From: an uncultured Lachnospiraceae bacterium
GTDB lineage: Bacteria; Bacillota; Clostridia; Lachnospirales; Lachnospiraceae
DNA: 7,679 nucleotides
Direction: 5' to 3'
Assembly (NCBI GenBank): GCA_902766845.1
Contig: CACXFD010000150.1
Location: 1 to 7,679 of the forward strand
Shown here: piece by piece, positions 1 to 6,839 of the stretch
How positions within the stretch are numbered: the first letter of the stretch is position 1
How the letters are laid out: every line of letters begins with the position of its first letter
Position numbers and translations under genes: made by a program
The notes under the pieces: model-generated
The model's input: only the letters and a program-made list of their open reading frames with translations
Databases searched by the model: none
What the model was told of the DNA's origin: nothing

Positions 1-1
1 C

Positions 2-643
2 GGCTTTGCCTCGGTCGGGGCCATGGTCGCCTACGAGGACGGCCGTCCGAAGCGCAGCGATTACCGCAAGTTCCGGATCCGGGCCGTTCAGGGAAACGAT
101 GATTACGCGTCGATGGACGAAGTGCTGACACGGCGCCTGACGCACGGCCTCGAGGAGCAGGCCGGCGAGCGGGCCACCGCGTCGTTCTCCGACCTGCCCG
201 ACCTGATCTGCATGGACGGCGGGCGCGGCCAGGTGGGCCGCGCGGAGGACGTGATCGGCCGGCTGGGGCTGTCGATCCCGGTCTGCGGCATGGTCAAGGA
301 TGACCGTCACCGCACGCGGGCCCTGTACTATCAGGGACGGGAACTGCCGATCGACGCGAAGTCGGAGGAATTCAAGCTGCTGACGCGGATCCAGGACGAG
401 GTCCACCGGTTCGCGATCACCTATCACCGCGGCGTACGGGGCCGCGAACAGGTCCATTCGATGCTGGACGACATCCCGGGCGTGGGCCCGGCGCGCCGCA
501 AGGGCCTGATGCGCCGCTTTGCTTCGCTGGAGGAGATCCGCGAGGCCGGCGTGGAACAGCTGATGGAGGCGGAGGGCATGAACCGCGCCGCCGCCGAAAA
601 AGTCTACGCGTTCTTTCACGGACCGCAGAAAGGACAGGAATGA
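2..643 (+). CDS. uvrC: UvrABC system protein C, C-terminal part (5' end outside window)
   Basis: This is the last 213 codons of UvrC, the nuclease subunit that cuts on both sides of a DNA lesion during UvrABC nucleotide excision repair in the cytoplasm. The reading frame is open to the left edge, and the ATG at 23 is an internal Met in the conserved 'GAMVAYEDG' segment, so the true start lies upstream. Visible parts are the end of the RNase H-like 3'... 5'-incision nuclease domain, with the DGG of 'MDGGRGQV' (around 211-234) and the catalytic-type His of 'DEVHRFAI' (around 397-420), followed by a helix-hairpin-helix pair ('IPGVGPARRKGLM' and 'AEGMNRAAAEKVY') that binds DNA. The N-terminal GIY-YIG nuclease, the UVR domain and the first catalytic Asp of the C-terminal nuclease are not in the window. 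Its stop overlaps the hprK start (ATGA), which suggests cotranscription and coupled translation. Confidence 0.96.
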   Translation, partial: GFASVGAMVAYEDGRPKRSDYRKFRIRAVQGNDDYASMDEVLTRRLTHGLEEQAGERATASFSDLPDLICMDGGRGQVGRAEDVIGRLGLSIPVCGMVKDDRHRTRALYYQGRELPIDAKSEEFKLLTRIQDEVHRFAITYHRGVRGREQVHSMLDDIPGVGPARRKGLMRRFASLEEIREAGVEQLMEAEGMNRAAAEKVYAFFHGPQKGQE

Positions 644-1593
644 GAGAGAACACCGGAAAGGTATCGGTACAGAAGATCCTGGAGAAATGGGAACTGCAGA
701 ACCTGACGCCGGAGCTGGATCTGTCGGCGTACACGATCGAAGTGCCGGACATCAACCGGCCGGCCCTGCAGCTGGTCGGCTTCTTCGAGCATTTCGACGC
801 GCGCCGCATCCAGGTCGTAGGTCTCGTGGAGCATGACTATTTTGTTCACAGCCTGGACGAGGAGAACAAGCGCCTGTCGTTCCGGCGTCTGTTTGAAAAG
901 AAGATCCCGTGCATCATCTTCTGCCGCGACCTGCATCCCGACGAGGCCATCATGGAGGAGGCCCGCAAGGCCCGGATCCCGGTCCTCGTGTCCAAGCGCG
1001 GCACATCGGAATTCTCCGCGGAGATCATCCGCTGGCTCAACGTGGAGCTGGCGCCGTCCATCCGCATCCACGGCGTGCTCGTGGACGTCTACGGCGTGGG
1101 CGTGCTGATCACCGGCGAGAGCGGCATCGGCAAGAGCGAGGCGGCGCTGGAACTGATCAAGCGCGGCCACCGTCTGGTCAGTGACGACGCGGTCGAGATC
1201 CGCAAGGTCAGCGACGACACGCTCGTGGGCACCAGCCCGGACGTGACGCAGTATTTCATCGAGCTGCGCGGCATCGGCATCGTGGACGTCAAGACGCTGT
1301 TCGGCGTCGCGAGTGTCAAGGATACGCAGGGCATCGATATGGTGATCCGCCTCGAGGAGTGGGACAAGAACCGCGAATATGACCGGCTCGGCATCGACCA
1401 GAAATTCACGGAGATCCTCGGCAACCAGATCCCGTGCTATGATATCCCGATCCGGCCCGGCCGGAACCTTGCGATCATCGTTGAGAGCGCGGCGGCCAAC
1501 TTCCGTCAGCGCCGCATGGGCTACAATGCCGCGCAGGAGCTGTACGACCGCTTCACGCGCCGCATGCAGGATATCCGCGGGGACAAGGCCTGA
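640..1593 (+). CDS. hprK: HPr kinase/phosphorylase
   Basis: Bifunctional cytoplasmic enzyme that phosphorylates the regulatory serine of HPr/Crh with ATP or pyrophosphate and removes the phosphate by phosphorolysis, linking glycolytic state to carbon catabolite control. The 317-aa length is normal for the family. Residues 1-130 form the N-terminal domain. The C-terminal kinase domain has His144 ('IHGVLVDVYG'), the P-loop GESGIGKS at 159-166, the acidic pair Asp182-Asp183 ('LVSDDAVEI'), the family signature ELRGIGIVDV at 208-217, and the conserved 'IPIRPGRNLA' segment followed by 'NFR' near the C-terminus. All key residues seem intact, so both activities are expected. The start is supported by AAAGGA five bases upstream and by the ATGA overlap with uvrC. 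Its likely substrate, the HPr-like protein, is encoded three genes downstream at 3641. Confidence 0.98.
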   Translation: MRENTGKVSVQKILEKWELQNLTPELDLSAYTIEVPDINRPALQLVGFFEHFDARRIQVVGLVEHDYFVHSLDEENKRLSFRRLFEKKIPCIIFCRDLHPDEAIMEEARKARIPVLVSKRGTSEFSAEIIRWLNVELAPSIRIHGVLVDVYGVGVLITGESGIGKSEAALELIKRGHRLVSDDAVEIRKVSDDTLVGTSPDVTQYFIELRGIGIVDVKTLFGVASVKDTQGIDMVIRLEEWDKNREYDRLGIDQKFTEILGNQIPCYDIPIRPGRNLAIIVESAAANFRQRRMGYNAAQELYDRFTRRMQDIRGDKA

Positions 1594-1711
1594 GGCCGGA
1601 AGAGATCGCCCGAGGCCGGAGGACAGACAGATCGCCGGAAGGCAGCTATGACCGTCCCTCAGGCGGCGGGGACCGGGCAGCAGGACTGTCCGGATGTTCG
1701 GAGAGACAGAT
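1594..1711 (+). other. hprK-murB spacer with degenerate direct repeats
   Basis: A 118-base gap, the longest inside the uvrC-to-flavoprotein cluster. GAGGCCGGA occurs at 1592-1600 and 1612-1620, and AGATCGCC at 1603-1610 and 1629-1636, so the first part looks like a slipped duplication. No clear promoter or terminator is visible. A possible 25-codon ORF (ATG at 1648, preceded by GGAAGG, stop at 1723-1725) overlaps the murB start in another frame. I have no evidence that it is translated beyond that weak ribosome binding site. Confidence 0.5.
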
Positions 1712-2620
1712 ATGAGTACGTTTGAGAAGCGGCTCACGGCGGCGGCCGGGGCCGATGCGGTGCGCAGGCAGGAGCCGATGCACCTTCATACGAGTTTCCG
1801 GATCGGGGGCCCGGCGGACTGGTTCGTCGAGGCAGTGAGCCCGGAGCAGGTCCGCGAGGTGACGGCGCTCTGCCGGCAGGAAGGCGTTCCGCTGACCGTG
1901 ATCGGGAACGGGACCAACCTGCTGGTGTCGGACCGCGGGATCCGCGGCGCGGTGCTGCGGATCGGCGCAGGCCTGGCGCAGGTCTCCGTGAAGGGACGGG
2001 AGATCACGGCCGGGGCCGGCGTGCTGCTCTCGCGGCTTGCGCGCGCGGCGCAGGAGGCGGGCTTGTCCGGCCTCGCGTTCGCGGGCGGGATCCCGGGATC
2101 GCTCGGCGGGGGCGTCTGCATGAACGCGGGCGCGTACGGCGGGGAACTGGTCCAGGTCCTGACGGGCGTGACCTGGCTCCTGCCGGACGGGACGCTCGAG
2201 ACCGTGCCGGCCGATCGCCTGGAACTGGGCTACCGGACCAGCGTGTGCCAGAAGAACGGGGCGGTCGTGCTGGAGGCTCAGATGGAGCTTTCTCCCGGAG
2301 ACCCGTCGGAGATCGCCGCGCAGATGGACGACCTGTCCCGCCGGCGCCGGGAAAAGCAGCCGCTCGAGTATCCGAGCGCGGGAAGCGCGTTCAAGCGCCC
2401 GGCCGGGCATTTCGCGGGGCAGCTGATCGAGGAGGCCGGCCTGAAGGGCTTTGCCGTGGGCGGAGCGGCCGTGTCGGAAAAGCACGCGGGCTTCGTGATC
2501 AATACCGGAGGCGCCACCGCACGGGACGTACGGGACCTGCTGGAGGCCGTGGCGGACCGCGTCGAAAAGCGCAGCGGGATCCGGCTGGAGCCGGAGATCC
2601 GGATGATCGGGGAGTGGTGA
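1712..2620 (+). CDS. murB: UDP-N-acetylenolpyruvoylglucosamine reductase MurB (type II, short form)
   Basis: FAD enzyme that uses NADPH to reduce UDP-GlcNAc-enolpyruvate to UDP-MurNAc, the second committed step of peptidoglycan precursor synthesis in the cytoplasm. The protein is 302 aa, typical of short Gram-positive MurB. FAD-binding motifs are TSFRIGG at 27-33, VIGNGTNL at 63-70, and GIPGSLGG at 126-133 followed by 'NAGAYGGE'. Active-site residues are Arg175 (GYRTS), the proton-donor Ser225 ('SAGSAFKRP') and Glu295 ('LEPEIRMIG'). I chose the ATG at 1712 because GGAGAG (1700-1705) sits six bases upstream. An in-frame ATG at 1694 would add six residues but lacks a good ribosome binding site. 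MurB next to WhiA and HprK is common in Clostridia and Bacilli. Confidence 0.97.
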   Translation: MSTFEKRLTAAAGADAVRRQEPMHLHTSFRIGGPADWFVEAVSPEQVREVTALCRQEGVPLTVIGNGTNLLVSDRGIRGAVLRIGAGLAQVSVKGREITAGAGVLLSRLARAAQEAGLSGLAFAGGIPGSLGGGVCMNAGAYGGELVQVLTGVTWLLPDGTLETVPADRLELGYRTSVCQKNGAVVLEAQMELSPGDPSEIAAQMDDLSRRRREKQPLEYPSAGSAFKRPAGHFAGQLIEEAGLKGFAVGGAAVSEKHAGFVINTGGATARDVRDLLEAVADRVEKRSGIRLEPEIRMIGEW

Positions 2621-2669
2621 CCGGGAAAAGCCGGTCCGTATAGAAGAACAGAAGCATCGGAGTTCATAC
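2621..2669 (+). other. murB-whiA spacer with short hairpin
   Basis: A 49-base gap. The sequence GACCGG-GAAAAG-CCGGTC (2619-2636) can form a six-pair stem that begins inside the murB stop codon. No T tract follows, so it is not a standard terminator; it could protect an mRNA end or be incidental. A modest ribosome binding site, CGGAG at 2658-2662, precedes the whiA ATG by seven bases. No rapZ or yvcK remnant fits in this space. Confidence 0.5.
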
Positions 2670-3644
2670 ATGAGACCCTCGTTCTCGCAGCAGGTCAAAG
2701 CGGAACTGGCCGCTCTGACGGACAAGAAACGCACGGGCCGCGCAGCTGAATGCGCGGCTTTGCTGTGTATGTGCGGAAATGTCAGTTTTTCCGGTGTTTT
2801 TGCGCCTTCTCTGTCAGTTTTTACCGAAAATCAGGCGGCGGCGGAAAAAGCCTTTACTTTACTGCAAAAAACTTTTAAAATATCAGTAGTTTCAGATGTT
2901 CGCGACCATCCGTGGGGCGGGCAGAGAAAACAGTACGTGCTGGAGGCGTCATCACCTGAAGAGGTGAGGGGCCTTCTTTGTGCCTGTGGGTTTTCTGCGT
3001 GCGCTTCCCCGGACGGACCGTCCCTTCGCGGGGCGCCCCTTCCCGGGGACCTGCTCGCGGGGGCGGCGGAGAAGCGGAGCTTTCTGCGCGGTGCGTTTCT
3101 GGCGGCCGGCACGGTCAGCGATCCCCGCAAGGGGTATCGTTTTGAGATCGTCTGTCCGGGACGGGAGCGCGCGCAGCAGGTCCGGGAGCTGTTCCGGGCC
3201 TGCGCGCTGGATCCCCGGCTGGCGGACCGCCGCGACAAATGCGTGGTCTACCTCAAAGAGGGGGAGGACATCTCGGATGCACTGGGACTGATCGGCGCCC
3301 ACCGGTCGCTCCTGGATCTCGAGAACGTCCGCGTCCTCAAGGAGATCAGCGGGGACGTCAACCGCCGCGTGAACTGTGAAACGGCCAATATCAACAAGAC
3401 GGTCTCGGCAGCGGTCGGGCAGCTCGAGGACATCCGTCTCCTGGAGGAGACCGGACGGCTCGAGTCGCTCCCCGAAAGCCTGCGGGAGATCGCGGTGCTC
3501 CGGCAGTCCATGCCGGACGCCAGCCTGACGGAACTCGGGGAAGCGCTGTCCCCGCCGGTAGGGAAATCGGGCGTGAATCATCGTCTTCGCAAGCTGAAGG
3601 CGGCTGCGGATGAGATCCGCGCAAAGGGAGGTAAGAGAACATGA
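2670..3644 (+). CDS. whiA: DNA-binding protein WhiA
   Basis: WhiA-family protein, 324 aa, near the usual length of about 310-330. In Streptomyces it controls sporulation genes; in Bacillus it affects cell division and chromosome segregation, and it is nucleoid-associated. The domain order is the expected one: an N-terminal region, a degenerate LAGLIDADG homing-endonuclease-like domain (GAFLAAGTV at 141-149 marks its first signature helix), the conserved 'CETANINKTVSAAVGQLEDI' segment, and a C-terminal helix-turn-helix at about 272-316 ('ASLTELGEAL', 'KSGVNHRLRKL'). The fold derives from a homing enzyme but is not expected to cut DNA. Codons 31-77 (about 2761-2900) are markedly AT-rich compared with the rest of the cluster, with many TTT, AAA and TTA codons. 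The stop overlaps the next start as ATGA. Confidence 0.96.
   Translation: MRPSFSQQVKAELAALTDKKRTGRAAECAALLCMCGNVSFSGVFAPSLSVFTENQAAAEKAFTLLQKTFKISVVSDVRDHPWGGQRKQYVLEASSPEEVRGLLCACGFSACASPDGPSLRGAPLPGDLLAGAAEKRSFLRGAFLAAGTVSDPRKGYRFEIVCPGRERAQQVRELFRACALDPRLADRRDKCVVYLKEGEDISDALGLIGAHRSLLDLENVRVLKEISGDVNRRVNCETANINKTVSAAVGQLEDIRLLEETGRLESLPESLREIAVLRQSMPDASLTELGEALSPPVGKSGVNHRLRKLKAAADEIRAKGGKRT
2853..2881 (+). promoter_or_regulatory. Possible internal promoter within whiA
   Basis: TTTACT (2853-2858) and TAAAAT (2876-2881) are separated by 17 bases, giving 4/6 and 5/6 matches to the sigma-70 -35 and -10 hexamers. They lie in an AT-rich patch of an otherwise GC-rich cluster. If active, it would give a transcript carrying the end of whiA, the HPr-like gene and the flavoprotein. 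AT-rich sequence produces such matches by chance, so this is tentative. Confidence 0.25.
3623..3632 (+). promoter_or_regulatory. Strong ribosome binding site for the HPr-like gene
   Basis: AAAGGGAGGT lies inside the last whiA codons, eight bases before the ATG at 3641. It fixes the start at 3641 over the in-frame ATG at 3656, and suggests the HPr-like protein is made at a higher level than WhiA despite the ATGA overlap. Confidence 0.75.
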
Positions 3645-3901
3645 CGACCAGAGATATGACCGTGGACGCGGAAAAGGCCCGGGAGGGAGCCGGTGCCGTT
3701 GCCATGCTGGTGCAGATCGCGGGCCGGTTCAACAGCTCCATCTACATCGAGAACGGCACGTCACGTGCGAACGCCAAGAGCATCATGGGCATGATGAACA
3801 TGACGCTGCAGGGCGGGGACACGATCCGTGTGACCGCGGACGGGACCGATGAGCGCTCCGCCGTGGCCAAGATCGAAGAATTCGTGACAAATCGCGCATG
3901 A
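3641..3901 (+). CDS. HPr/Crh-family protein lacking the catalytic histidine
   Basis: An 86-aa protein with the HPr fold signature. It aligns without gaps to HPr through 'LVQIAGRFNS' (residues 23-32) and 'NAKSIMGMM' (44-52). Ser47 matches the Ser46 that HPr kinase phosphorylates, and the flanking KS-IMG segment recognised by the kinase is intact. At the active-site loop, where HPr has His15-Ala-Arg17-Pro18, this protein has Gly16-Ala17-Gly18-Ala19, and there is no histidine anywhere in it. It therefore cannot accept phosphate from enzyme I on a histidine and is not a working PTS carrier. This resembles Bacillus Crh, where His15 is Gln. I infer a role as a regulatory partner, serine-phosphorylated by the HprK encoded at 640, possibly acting on a CcpA-type repressor or on metabolic enzymes. 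The gene overlaps whiA by ATGA. A normal ptsH presumably lies elsewhere in the genome. Confidence 0.9.
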   Translation: MTTRDMTVDAEKAREGAGAVAMLVQIAGRFNSSIYIENGTSRANAKSIMGMMNMTLQGGDTIRVTADGTDERSAVAKIEEFVTNRA

Positions 3902-3904
3902 CAC

Positions 3905-3913
3905 AAAGGAGGT
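3905..3913 (+). promoter_or_regulatory. Near-perfect ribosome binding site deciding the flavoprotein start
   Basis: AAAGGAGGT is five bases before the ATG at 3919 and eight before a second ATG at 3922. An in-frame ATG at 3898 that overlaps the previous stop would place this site inside the coding region, so it is a poorer choice. Confidence 0.8.
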
Positions 3914-3918
3914 GCCGC

Positions 3919-5298
3919 ATGATGGTCGATGTGATCATCGTGGGAGCGGGACCCGGAGGAATCTTTTCCGCCTACGAACTGCTCCGGCAACGGCCGGAGC
4001 TTTCTGTTTTGGTCCTGGAAGCGGGCAATCCGCTCGAAAAGCGCAAATGCCCGATCGACGGCGTGAACGTGAAGACCTGCATCGGCTGCAAGCCCTGTTC
4101 GATCATGAACGGCTTCGGCGGAGCCGGCGCGTTCTCCGACGGAAAATATAATATCACCAATGATTTCGGCGGTTCGCTGTATGAGTACATCGGCCGGGAG
4201 AAGGCCCTGGAGCTCATGCATTACGTGGATCAGATCAATGTCTCCCACGGCGGCGAAGGCACGGCCATGTATTCCACGGCCGGCACCAAGCTCAAGACCG
4301 TCTGCATGCAGAACCGGCTCCAGCTGCTGGAAGCGTCGGTGCGCCATCTGGGCACGGACATCAACTACGTGGTCCTCGAGAACCTCTATCGGGAGCTGAA
4401 GGACCGCGTGCAGTTCCGCTTCCGTACGCATGTGGACCGGATCGAGGTCCTGCCCGAGGGCGGATACCGGCTCACGGCCGGGGAGGAGACCTTCACCTGC
4501 CGTGAATGCGTGATCTCGGTCGGGCGCAGCGGCTCCAAATGGATGGAGAGCGTCTGCGAGGAACTGGACATCCCGACGCGCTCGAACCGCGTGGACATCG
4601 GCGTGCGGGTGGAGCTGCCCGCGGAGATCTTCCGGCATATCACGGATGAGCTCTATGAGGGCAAGATCGTCTACCGGACGCAGAAATACGAGGATCTCGT
4701 GCGCACGTTCTGCATGAATCCGTCGGGCATCGTCGTGAACGAGAATACGAACGGGATCATCACCGTGAACGGCCACAGCTTCGAGGATCCCGCCAAAAAG
4801 ACGCAGAATACGAACTTCGCCCTGCTCGTCGCCAAGCATTTTTCGATTCCGTTCAAGGATTCGAACAGCTACGGCGAGAGCATCGCACGGCTCTCGAACA
4901 TGCTCGGGGGCGGCGTGATCGTGCAGCGCTTCGGGGACCTGGAGCGCGGACGCCGGTCCACGCAGGCCCGTATCGAGGAAGGCACGGTCCGGCCCACGCT
5001 GGCCGCCACGCCCGGCGACCTGTCGCTGGTGCTGCCCAAGCGGATCCTGGACGGCATCATCGAGATGATCTACGCGCTGGATAAGATCGCGCCGGGCACC
5101 GCGAACGATGACACGCTCCTCTACGGCGTGGAAGTCAAGTTCTATAACATGGAAGTGGAGCTGAACGATCATCTGGAGACCCGGTACCCGGGGCTCTACG
5201 TGATCGGGGACGGCAGCGGCGTCACGCATTCGCTGTCGCACGCGTCCGCGAGCGGCGTCTATGTCGCGCGGCGGATCGCGGAGCAGCTGCAGGGCTGA
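3919..5298 (+). CDS. FAD-dependent dehydrogenase, COG2509-like
   Basis: A 459-aa flavoprotein. An N-terminal Rossmann motif (VDVIIVGAGPGG, residues 3-14) binds the FAD adenine diphosphate, and a C-terminal 'GDGSGVTHSLSHASASGVYVA' segment (from 430) is the second FAD contact typical of the glutathione-reductase/BFD-like superfamily. Residues 67-76 (GGAGAFSDGK) form the motif characteristic of the uncharacterised COG2509 dehydrogenases. Just before it are four cysteines in the spacing C-x9-C-x2-C-x2-C (Cys44, Cys54, Cys57, Cys60), which could hold a metal or iron-sulfur cluster or act in thiol redox chemistry. There is no signal peptide or membrane segment, so it should be cytoplasmic. Substrate and electron partner are unknown. 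The gene follows the HPr-like one by 17 bases and is probably translated from the same message. The start at 3919 (or 3922) is set by the strong ribosome binding site. Confidence 0.88.
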   Translation: MMVDVIIVGAGPGGIFSAYELLRQRPELSVLVLEAGNPLEKRKCPIDGVNVKTCIGCKPCSIMNGFGGAGAFSDGKYNITNDFGGSLYEYIGREKALELMHYVDQINVSHGGEGTAMYSTAGTKLKTVCMQNRLQLLEASVRHLGTDINYVVLENLYRELKDRVQFRFRTHVDRIEVLPEGGYRLTAGEETFTCRECVISVGRSGSKWMESVCEELDIPTRSNRVDIGVRVELPAEIFRHITDELYEGKIVYRTQKYEDLVRTFCMNPSGIVVNENTNGIITVNGHSFEDPAKKTQNTNFALLVAKHFSIPFKDSNSYGESIARLSNMLGGGVIVQRFGDLERGRRSTQARIEEGTVRPTLAATPGDLSLVLPKRILDGIIEMIYALDKIAPGTANDDTLLYGVEVKFYNMEVELNDHLETRYPGLYVIGDGSGVTHSLSHASASGVYVARRIAEQLQG

Positions 5299-5373
5299 GA
5301 GGGTCTTTCGGCAAAAAGGATAAGCGCCGCGGGGCGCATCAATAGTGAAACGGGAAGGTAAGAGGTTTCAGGA
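5299..5373 (+). other. Flavoprotein-proS spacer
   Basis: A 75-base gap. GCGCC-GCGG-GGCGC (5324-5337) can form a five-pair hairpin, but no T tract follows, so read-through into proS is likely. No T-box features fit in this length. AGAGG at 5361-5365 is the probable ribosome binding site, eight bases before the proS ATG. Confidence 0.5.
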
Positions 5374-6810
5374 ATGGCAGATCAGAAGAAGATGGTGGAA
5401 CACATCACCGACCGCGAAGTGGATTTCGCGCAGTGGTACACGGACGTCTGTGTCAAGGCGGAGCTCATCGCCTACAGCTCGGTCAAGGGCTGCATGATCA
5501 TCAAGCCGGCCGGCTACGCGATCTGGGAGAACCTCCAGAAGGAGCTGGACGCGCGCTTCAAAGCGACGGGCGTCGAGAACGTCTACATGCCGATGTTCAT
5601 CCCCGAGAGCCTGCTCCAGAAGGAGAAGGACCACGTGGAGGGCTTCGCGCCCGAGGTCGCGTGGGTGACCCAGGGAGGCCTGGAGCCGCTGCAGGAGCGG
5701 CTGTGCGTGCGCCCCACGTCGGAGACGCTGTTCTGCGACTTTTATAAAGACGAGATCCAGTCGCACCGCGACCTGCCCAAGCTCTACAACCAGTGGTGCA
5801 GCGTCGTGCGCTGGGAGAAGACCACGCGTCCGTTCCTGCGCAGCCGTGAATTCCTGTGGCAGGAGGGCCATACGGCCCACGCTACCGCGCAGGAGGCCGA
5901 GGAGCGCACGGTCCTGATGCTGAACACCTACGCGTCGTTCCTGGAGGATTACCTGGCCATCCCGGTCATCAAGGGCCGCAAGACGGACAAGGAGAAGTTT
6001 GCCGGCGCGGAGGCCACCTACACGGTCGAGGCCCTGATGCATGACGGCAAGGCCCTGCAGGCCGGCACCAGCCATAACTTCGGCGACGGCTTCGCGCGCG
6101 CGTTCGGCATCCAGTATTCGGACAAGGACAACAAGCTCCAGTATGTGCATCAGACGTCTTGGGGCGTGACCACGCGCATGATCGGCGCCATCATCATGGT
6201 CCACGGCGACAACCGCGGCCTGGTGCTGCCGCCCCGCGTGGCGCCGACGCAGGTCATGATCGTGCCCATCCAGCAGCGCAGGGAAGGCGTGCTCGAGAAG
6301 GCGTATGAGCTGCGGGATCAGCTGTCCGGCTTCCGCGTCAAGGTGGACGATACGGACAAGAGCCCGGGCTGGAAGTTCAACGAATGCGAGATGCGCGGCG
6401 TGCCGCTGCGTGTCGAGGTGGGTCCCAAGGACATCGAGGCCGGCACCTGTGTGGTGGTGCGGCGCGATACCGCGGAAAAGAAGACGGTGGCCATGGCGGA
6501 GCTGGCGTCCTTCGTGGGCGAAGAGCTCGAGCTCATGCAGCAGGAGATGCTGGACCGCGCGCGCAAGCACCTGCAGTCCCACATCTATGAGGCCGCGGAT
6601 TATGAGACCTTCTGCAAGACCATCAATGAAAAACCGGGCTTCGTGAAAGCCATGTGGTGCGGCGATCAGGCCTGCGAGGACAAGATCAAGGCGGATCTGG
6701 CCGCGACCAGCCGGTGCATCCCGCTGGCAGACGAGGAGAAGATCTCCGACGTCTGCGTCTGCTGCGGAAAGCCGGCCAAGAAGCTGGTCTACTGGGGCCG
6801 CGCGTATTGA
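5374..6810 (+). CDS. proS: Proline--tRNA ligase, type 3 (archaeal/eukaryotic-like)
   Basis: Class II aminoacyl-tRNA synthetase that attaches proline to tRNA-Pro in the cytoplasm. The 478-aa length, the absence of the INS editing insertion and the C-terminal zinc domain place it in the archaeal/eukaryotic-like group (as in Thermus), not the longer E. coli type. The proline-recognition loop 'RPTSETLF' precedes motif 2 (RWEKTTRPFLRSREF, from Arg146), and motif 3 is in 'GDNRGLVLPPRVAP' (278-291). 'GTSHNFGDGFARAF' is also conserved in the family. An anticodon-binding domain follows ('PTQVMIVPI'). The zinc ligands are probably Cys429, Cys434, Cys461 and Cys464, matching the C-x4-C and C-x2-C spacing of the Thermus enzyme. 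The chain ends in Tyr478, as in relatives whose terminal carboxylate reaches the active site. No defect is visible. Confidence 0.97.
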   Translation: MADQKKMVEHITDREVDFAQWYTDVCVKAELIAYSSVKGCMIIKPAGYAIWENLQKELDARFKATGVENVYMPMFIPESLLQKEKDHVEGFAPEVAWVTQGGLEPLQERLCVRPTSETLFCDFYKDEIQSHRDLPKLYNQWCSVVRWEKTTRPFLRSREFLWQEGHTAHATAQEAEERTVLMLNTYASFLEDYLAIPVIKGRKTDKEKFAGAEATYTVEALMHDGKALQAGTSHNFGDGFARAFGIQYSDKDNKLQYVHQTSWGVTTRMIGAIIMVHGDNRGLVLPPRVAPTQVMIVPIQQRREGVLEKAYELRDQLSGFRVKVDDTDKSPGWKFNECEMRGVPLRVEVGPKDIEAGTCVVVRRDTAEKKTVAMAELASFVGEELELMQQEMLDRARKHLQSHIYEAADYETFCKTINEKPGFVKAMWCGDQACEDKIKADLAATSRCIPLADEEKISDVCVCCGKPAKKLVYWGRAY

Positions 6811-6839
6811 TCCGGGTGTAAGAGAAGCGGCCGGGACGG

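Noticed and set aside
616..1737. Long minus-strand open frame opposite hprK (373 codons)
   Set aside because: It is antisense to a clear HPr kinase gene. GC-rich third positions keep the opposite frame free of stops, and its translation resembles no family.
1646..2734. Minus-strand open frame opposite murB (362 codons)
   Set aside because: Shadow of murB with a low-complexity Arg/Pro/Ala-rich translation and no ribosome binding site.
3742..5241. Minus-strand open frame opposite the flavoprotein (499 codons)
   Set aside because: Longer than the gene it faces, but rich in His/Asp/Arg from antisense codons and without family motifs, while the plus strand shows intact FAD motifs.
5299..5373. 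T-box leader or terminator before proS
   Set aside because: Only 75 bases, with no T-box sequence and no T tract after the small hairpin.
5368..6582. Minus-strand open frame opposite proS (404 codons)
   Set aside because: Antisense shadow of a fully conserved prolyl-tRNA synthetase.
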